Shown here piece after piece: positions 5,211 through 9,423 of a DNA stretch of 9,423 bases. Position 1 is the stretch's first letter, and the number at the start of each line of letters is the position of its first letter. Position numbers and translations under genes: made by a program. Location: the NCBI GenBank assembly GCA_964642165.1, contig CAZXOC010000287.1, positions 1 through 9,423 of the forward strand. Reading direction: 5' to 3'. Under the pieces are notes generated by a model. That model did not search any database, was not told the DNA's origin, and worked only from the letters and a program-made list of their open reading frames with translations. Origin of the DNA: CAYRVX01 sp964642165. GTDB taxonomy: Bacteria > Planctomycetota > Phycisphaerae > SM23-33.

Positions 5211-6839
5211 ATGTGGGCGATCGATAGTATCATTATCATAGCGTACCTGCTGGGAATCCTGGCGGTAGGCATTCTCGCGGGATACCGCAAGCACGCTTCG
5301 TCGGACCAATTCTTCCTGGCGGGGCGCTCGCTGAAGTGGCCCATCATCGGGACCGGGCTGTTCTGCGCGAACATCTCCACGATTCACCTTGTCGGGCTGG
5401 CTTCATCCGGTTACCAGCATGGCCTGGTGATCGGTAACTTCGAGTGGATGGCCTCGTTCTGCCTGATCCTGCTCGGAATCGTGTTTGCGCCGTTCTACTT
5501 CCGCAGCAAGATCGGCACGCTGCCCGAATACCTGGAACGCCGCTACAGCACGGGGGCACGCACCTTCCTCGCAGCCATTTTCGTGCTGTCCGCACTGCTG
5601 GTCCACATCGGCATCAGCCTGTACGCGGGGGCGAAAGTGCTCGAGGAGTTCTTCGGCTTGCACTTCGTAGTCTCGATCGTCGGCATATCGGTCATCACCG
5701 CCATCTACACGATCGTGGGCGGTTTGAGGGCCGTCATGATCACCGATGCGATCCAGGCCGTCCTGCTCCTGGTCTGCGCGGCCATCCTGACAGCGGCAGG
5801 CATCATGGCCCTGCCGGCAGCGGGCATTCATTCGCTGGCCGACCTCCACGAAGCGGTGAAACCCGACCAGCTCAGCATGATTCAGCCAATCCGAGACGAC
5901 GCCGCACGCGGGCTGTTCAAGCTGCGCGAGTTCTCGTGGTACTCCATCCTCTTCGGCTACCCCGTGCTGGGCATATGGTACTGGTGCACCGACCAGACCA
6001 TCGTGCAGAAGGTCCTGGCGGCCAAGACGGAGCCGGACGGCCGCAAAGGCGCCATCTTCGCCGGCTTCCTCAAGATCCTGCCCGTGTTCCTGATGGTTCT
6101 GCCCGGCGTGATCGCCTACGTGCTCTTCAGGGACACCATCGGCGAGGACAACGACGCCACGCTGATGGTGATGATGAAGAACCTGCTGCCCCCCGGCATC
6201 CGGGGACTCATGGCCGCCGGCCTGCTGGCCGCTCTCATGAGCACCATCGAGGCGGCGCTGAACAGCACCGCGACCCTGACCGCGGAGGACATCGTGAAGC
6301 GCATCCGCCCGGCCACGAAAGACGCGTCGCTGGTGCTGATCGGTCGCGTCACGGCCGGGGCGGTCATCCTGCTTGCCATGCTGTGGTCCACGCAGGGCGC
6401 CAAGTTCGGCAGCATCTTCGAGGCCATCAACAAGATCCCCATGATGTTCGCACCGGCGATCACCTGCGTGTTCGTGTGGGGCGTTTTCTGGCCGCGCGGG
6501 ACAAGGCAGGGCGCGATGGCGGCGCTGATCTTCAACGTGGTCATCGGCGTCGTCTACATGGTGATCGATATTCCGCTGATCGGCTCGGAGCAGCTCATCG
6601 CGGGCAGGCTCGGCATCCCGTTCATGCAGGTGGGGTGGTATCTCTTCCTGATGTCCAGCCTGATCTACGTGTTGGTGAGCCTGGCCACGCCCGCCCCGTC
6701 ACGAGAGTCACTGCAGAACCTGTGCTGGACCCGGCCGATCGACGCGTTGCGCGGACCGTTCCGGGGATGGCGTGACGTCCGTGTCATGGCCGCGGCGCTC
6801 TTCGCGCTGATGGTGGTCCTGTACGTGTGGCTGCGATAG
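5211..6839 (+). CDS. SGLT-type sodium/sugar symporter (SSS family)
   Basis: This 542-residue inner-membrane protein has hydrophobic segments along nearly its whole length, consistent with a LeuT-fold SSS carrier (SLC5 relatives) coupling Na+ entry to sugar uptake. Family marks are GTLPEYLERRYS (102-113), GGLRAVMITDAIQ (170-182), YWCTDQTIVQKVLAAK (257-272) and LMSTIEAALNSTATL (342-356). By my alignment from memory to human SGLT1, the sugar-site residues N78, H83, E102, Y290, W291 and K321 correspond to N54, H59, E78, Y257, W258 and K288. Q457 falls on N407. The Na2-site serines S392/S393 correspond to S344 and T345. This points to a hexose-like substrate rather than proline or pantothenate. 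It precedes the GH95-like gene by 57 bp on the same strand, as in an import/hydrolysis operon. The exact sugar (galactose, glucose, fucose or other) cannot be decided from sequence. Confidence 0.92.
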   Translation: MWAIDSIIIIAYLLGILAVGILAGYRKHASSDQFFLAGRSLKWPIIGTGLFCANISTIHLVGLASSGYQHGLVIGNFEWMASFCLILLGIVFAPFYFRSKIGTLPEYLERRYSTGARTFLAAIFVLSALLVHIGISLYAGAKVLEEFFGLHFVVSIVGISVITAIYTIVGGLRAVMITDAIQAVLLLVCAAILTAAGIMALPAAGIHSLADLHEAVKPDQLSMIQPIRDDAARGLFKLREFSWYSILFGYPVLGIWYWCTDQTIVQKVLAAKTEPDGRKGAIFAGFLKILPVFLMVLPGVIAYVLFRDTIGEDNDATLMVMMKNLLPPGIRGLMAAGLLAALMSTIEAALNSTATLTAEDIVKRIRPATKDASLVLIGRVTAGAVILLAMLWSTQGAKFGSIFEAINKIPMMFAPAITCVFVWGVFWPRGTRQGAMAALIFNVVIGVVYMVIDIPLIGSEQLIAGRLGIPFMQVGWYLFLMSSLIYVLVSLATPAPSRESLQNLCWTRPIDALRGPFRGWRDVRVMAAALFALMVVLYVWLR

Positions 6840-6896
6840 ACGCATCACAAGGGGACGGTGCTGGAACGCGAGACCCGGAACCCGAGGCAAGGCATT

Positions 6897-9350
6897 ATGG
6901 CGACCACTGCATTCCTTCGTAGACTGATGGGAGGACTCGTTCTCATGCTGGGCATCTCCGACCCGACGCCGGCCGGCCTGCCGGTACCGCAGCGCGGCTT
7001 CATCAGCACCACCCCCGCCCGGACCTGGGAGGAAGGTCTGCTGAGCGGCAACGGTACCCTCGGCGCCAATATGTTCAGCCGACCGCTCGACGAAACGATC
7101 ATCTTCACCCACGAGCGCATGTTCCTGCCGACCGGTGCGCCCGTGGTCCCGCCGGATACCGCGTCGCGTCTCTTCGAGGTCCGCCGACTGATCGACCGCG
7201 GATTGTATAAGCAGGCGACGCGACTGGCCTTCGACCTGTCCGGGCAGGACGGTTTCATGTACCCCGACCCGTTCGTCCCCGCCTTCGACATGCGCATCAC
7301 CATGTCGGCCCGCGGCGAGGTCCGGGACTACGCGCGCAGCGTCGATTTCCAGACCGGCCAGGCCGCGGTCCAATGGGCCGACGAGCGGGGCGTGTTCGAG
7401 CGGCGGCTGTTCGTCTCGCGCGCCGACGGCCTGGCGGTGCTGCGGATCACCGGCCCGGGCAAGGGTTCGGTCAACTGCACCCTCGAACTGACGCCTCGCC
7501 GCCCCAGCCCGAAGCTCGGGGAGAAGACGGTCGAGCGGTCGGCCGCGCGGTTCAAAAGCCACGTCACCGAGATCGTCGCCACCGCCGACACCACGTACCT
7601 CACTTTTGCCAACACCTTCGCCCGGGCCTATCCCGGCAGCATTCAACTGCTCGAAGGCGTCGCGCGGGTCGTGGCGCCAGGCGGGCAGGTCGGGACGAAG
7701 GGATCCGCGATGGTCGTCGAGGGGGCCGATCGCGTGCTGGTGATGGTGCGCATCGAACCGACGTACGATCCGGATCGCCCGCAGATGGCCCGGATGAAGG
7801 AGGTCCTGGGCGACCTGCCGGCCGATTACGCGCAACTGCTCAAGCGCCACGCGGCGATTCACGGCCGGCTGTTCAACCGAATGCGCCTGGACATCGGCGG
7901 CGGGGGCGATCACCGGTTGACCACGGAGGAGCTGCTGGACCGTTCGACCAACGAGAATCTCTCCCGTGCGTTGACGGAGAAGGCCTTCGACGCCGGCCGG
8001 TACAACATCATCAGTTGTACCGGCGAGCTGCCGCCGACGCTGCAAGGCGTGTGGGCGGGAACCTACGTGCCGTCGTGGGCCAGCGATTTCACGCACAACG
8101 GCAACGTGCCCTCCGCCATCGCCGGCATGCTGCCGGGCAACACGCCCGAGCTGATGCTCGCCTATACCTCCTACATGGAGTCGATCGTTCCGTACCTGCG
8201 CGTCAACGCCAAGCACATCTTCGGCGCGCGCGGCATCGTGCTGCCGTCCCGGTCGACCACCCACGGGTACAACAACGCGCTGGCCCCGGGGTTCGCCGGC
8301 GGAATGTGGGTCGGCGGCGCGGCGTGGGCGGCCCATTTCTTCTACGACTACTGGCTCTATACCGGCGACCGGAAGTTCCTGGCCGAACACGCCCTGCCCT
8401 TCATGCAGGAGGCGGCGCTGTTCTTCGAGGATTACCTCTACGAAGGCCCCGACGGCAAGTACGTCTTCAGCCCGACCACGTCCCCGGAAAACTCCCCGCG
8501 CAACACCCGCTCCCAGGGCACGTTCAACGCGACGATGGACGTCGCCGCCGCCAAGGATCTGCTGACCCACCTCATCGCCGCCTCGCGCGAGCTCGGCGTC
8601 AACGCGAAGAAGATCCCCGTCTGGGAAAAAATGCTCGCCCGCATGCCGGACTACATGATCAGCGACGAGGGCGTCGTCAAGGAATGGCTCACGCCCAAGC
8701 TCGAGGACAACCTCAATCACCGCCACTCCTCGCACCTGTACGCGCTGTTCGACGGCATGCCCGACGAGATCGCCGCCGACCCCAAGCTCCAGGCCGCCTT
8801 CAGGAAGATCGTGGAGATCAAGCTCGAGAACCACTACCGCAAGGCGGGCTTCATGTCGTTCGGCGTGGTCCAGCTCGGCCAGGCGGCCACCAGCCTCGGC
8901 GAGGGCGAGCTGGCCTACCAGGCGATGGTGCGGCTGGTCAACAGCTACTGGCTGAGCAACCTGGCGTCGATGCACAACCACAAGTCGCTGTTCAACATGG
9001 ACATCAGCGGCGGCATGCCGGCGGTGCTCATCCAGATGCTCGTCGCCTCGGCGCCCGGCAAGGTCCGCCTGCTGCCCGCCCTGCCGAAGGCCTGGCCGAC
9101 CGGCACGATCGAAGGGGCGCCGTGTCGCGGGCAGATCGAGGTCAAGCAATTGACCTGGAAGCCCGGCCGCATCCGCGTCTCGCTGTTGTCGGCGCGGAAT
9201 CAGACGGTCGAACTGTCGGTTCCCGCGGCGATCGAGAGGATGACCACCAAGCAAGGCAAGGCGACCATCACCCGCGGCACCGGCCACCGCGTCCGAAAGG
9301 TCACCCTCCCCGGGGGGCAGGTGGTCACGTTCGAGATCGTGCTGAAGTGA
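6897..9350 (+). CDS. Secreted GH95-family glycosidase (alpha-L-fucosidase or alpha-L-galactosidase homologue)
   Basis: This 817-residue protein should release terminal alpha-linked L-fucose or L-galactose, by inversion as known for GH95. Its N-terminus (MATTAFLRRLMGGLVLMLGI, possible cleavage near A26) reads as a signal peptide. The N-terminal beta domain carries ARTWEEGLLSGNGTLGANMF (41-60). The helical barrel shows TLQGVW (381-386), an N-x-N pair (N401, N403), SPEN with E531 as the likely acid, HRHSSHLY (608-615) and FNMDISGG with D702. These fit the Asn pair, Glu and Asp known from Bifidobacterium AfcA. The usual MNYWPAE stretch after the Asn pair is replaced by PSAIAGM, so this is a divergent member. 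A C-terminal beta domain follows (about 745-817). I chose ATG 6897 because it gives a clean signal peptide and has GAGG/AAGG upstream; GTG 6858, preceded by AAGGGG, would add 13 polar residues. Confidence 0.85.
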   Translation: MATTAFLRRLMGGLVLMLGISDPTPAGLPVPQRGFISTTPARTWEEGLLSGNGTLGANMFSRPLDETIIFTHERMFLPTGAPVVPPDTASRLFEVRRLIDRGLYKQATRLAFDLSGQDGFMYPDPFVPAFDMRITMSARGEVRDYARSVDFQTGQAAVQWADERGVFERRLFVSRADGLAVLRITGPGKGSVNCTLELTPRRPSPKLGEKTVERSAARFKSHVTEIVATADTTYLTFANTFARAYPGSIQLLEGVARVVAPGGQVGTKGSAMVVEGADRVLVMVRIEPTYDPDRPQMARMKEVLGDLPADYAQLLKRHAAIHGRLFNRMRLDIGGGGDHRLTTEELLDRSTNENLSRALTEKAFDAGRYNIISCTGELPPTLQGVWAGTYVPSWASDFTHNGNVPSAIAGMLPGNTPELMLAYTSYMESIVPYLRVNAKHIFGARGIVLPSRSTTHGYNNALAPGFAGGMWVGGAAWAAHFFYDYWLYTGDRKFLAEHALPFMQEAALFFEDYLYEGPDGKYVFSPTTSPENSPRNTRSQGTFNATMDVAAAKDLLTHLIAASRELGVNAKKIPVWEKMLARMPDYMISDEGVVKEWLTPKLEDNLNHRHSSHLYALFDGMPDEIAADPKLQAAFRKIVEIKLENHYRKAGFMSFGVVQLGQAATSLGEGELAYQAMVRLVNSYWLSNLASMHNHKSLFNMDISGGMPAVLIQMLVASAPGKVRLLPALPKAWPTGTIEGAPCRGQIEVKQLTWKPGRIRVSLLSARNQTVELSVPAAIERMTTKQGKATITRGTGHRVRKVTLPGGQVVTFEIVLK

Positions 9351-9352
9351 TC

Positions 9353-9377
9353 GGCTCCCCGCGCCGCGCCGGGAGTC
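9353..9377 (+). terminator. Weak hairpin just after the GH95-like gene
   Basis: GGCTCCC (9353-9359) can pair with GGGAGTC (9371-9377), with one G-U pair, across an 11-nt GC-rich loop, starting 3 nt after the stop codon. Only a GTCTT follows, not a real T-run, so intrinsic termination is doubtful. The remaining 46 bases of the window show nothing else. Confidence 0.25.
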
Positions 9378-9423
9378 GTCTTGCCGGAGGAATCGGCGTC
9401 GAGCTAAGCTGCGTGCAACAGAG

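Noticed and set aside
5444..6775. 443-codon plus-strand open frame inside the symporter gene
   Set aside because: It is an out-of-frame shadow of the symporter. The translation is arginine/histidine/glycine-rich, without membrane segments, whereas the real frame has all SSS signatures.
6708..9287. 859-codon open frame on the minus strand opposite the GH95-like gene
   Set aside because: It lies antisense to a gene with clear family motifs. Its translation is an R/G/V/D/H-rich mixture typical of the complement of high-GC codons, with no domain or signal sequence and no convincing start.

Overview
The window is GC-rich DNA carrying three large, intact carbohydrate-utilisation genes around a messy intergenic region with a 100-N assembly gap. 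Secreted multi-domain glycosidases with CBM9-like modules, an SGLT-type sodium/sugar symporter and a GH95-family enzyme, with long gene-poor spacers holding short tandem repeats, suggest a polysaccharide-degrading member of the Planctomycetota or another PVC-group lineage. That assignment rests on gene style and was not tested by any search.

Layout. Positions 1-313 hold no gene I can support. A minus-strand gene (314-3940) encodes a 1208-residue secreted protein with a CBM9-like module, a GH20-like N-terminal fold and barrel with a visible Asp-Glu pair, and a C-terminal beta module. From 3941 to 5210 there is no convincing gene. This stretch contains a 2.3-copy 21-bp tandem repeat (4133-4181), an AT-richer patch with a 9-bp inverted repeat (4434-4477), a pyrimidine-rich tract, a pair of TGTCCAAAAT repeats close to the gap (4598-4626), the gap itself (4643-4742), a weak terminator-like hairpin (5057-5083), and two 21-bp operator-like repeats (5134-5175) just ahead of the next gene.

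The plus-strand half is a probable two-gene operon: an SGLT-like Na+/sugar symporter (5211-6839), followed 57 bp later by a GH95-like alpha-L-fucosidase or alpha-L-galactosidase homologue with a signal peptide (6897-9350). A short tail to 9423 has only a weak hairpin.

Working model (inference): the exported GH95-like and GH20-like enzymes trim a fucose- or galactose-bearing, possibly N-acetylhexosamine-containing glycan outside the cytoplasm, and the symporter imports a released sugar. The duplicated TTCAC-N2-GTGAA element is the best candidate for a transcription-factor site controlling the operon. The divergent link between the GH20-like gene and the operon depends on the scaffold join across the gap. 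I saw no CRISPR array, rRNA or tRNA, and no system that is clearly new. The most interesting signals are the operator-like repeat, the altered active-site surroundings in the GH95-like protein, and the mobile-element-like repeats beside the gap.
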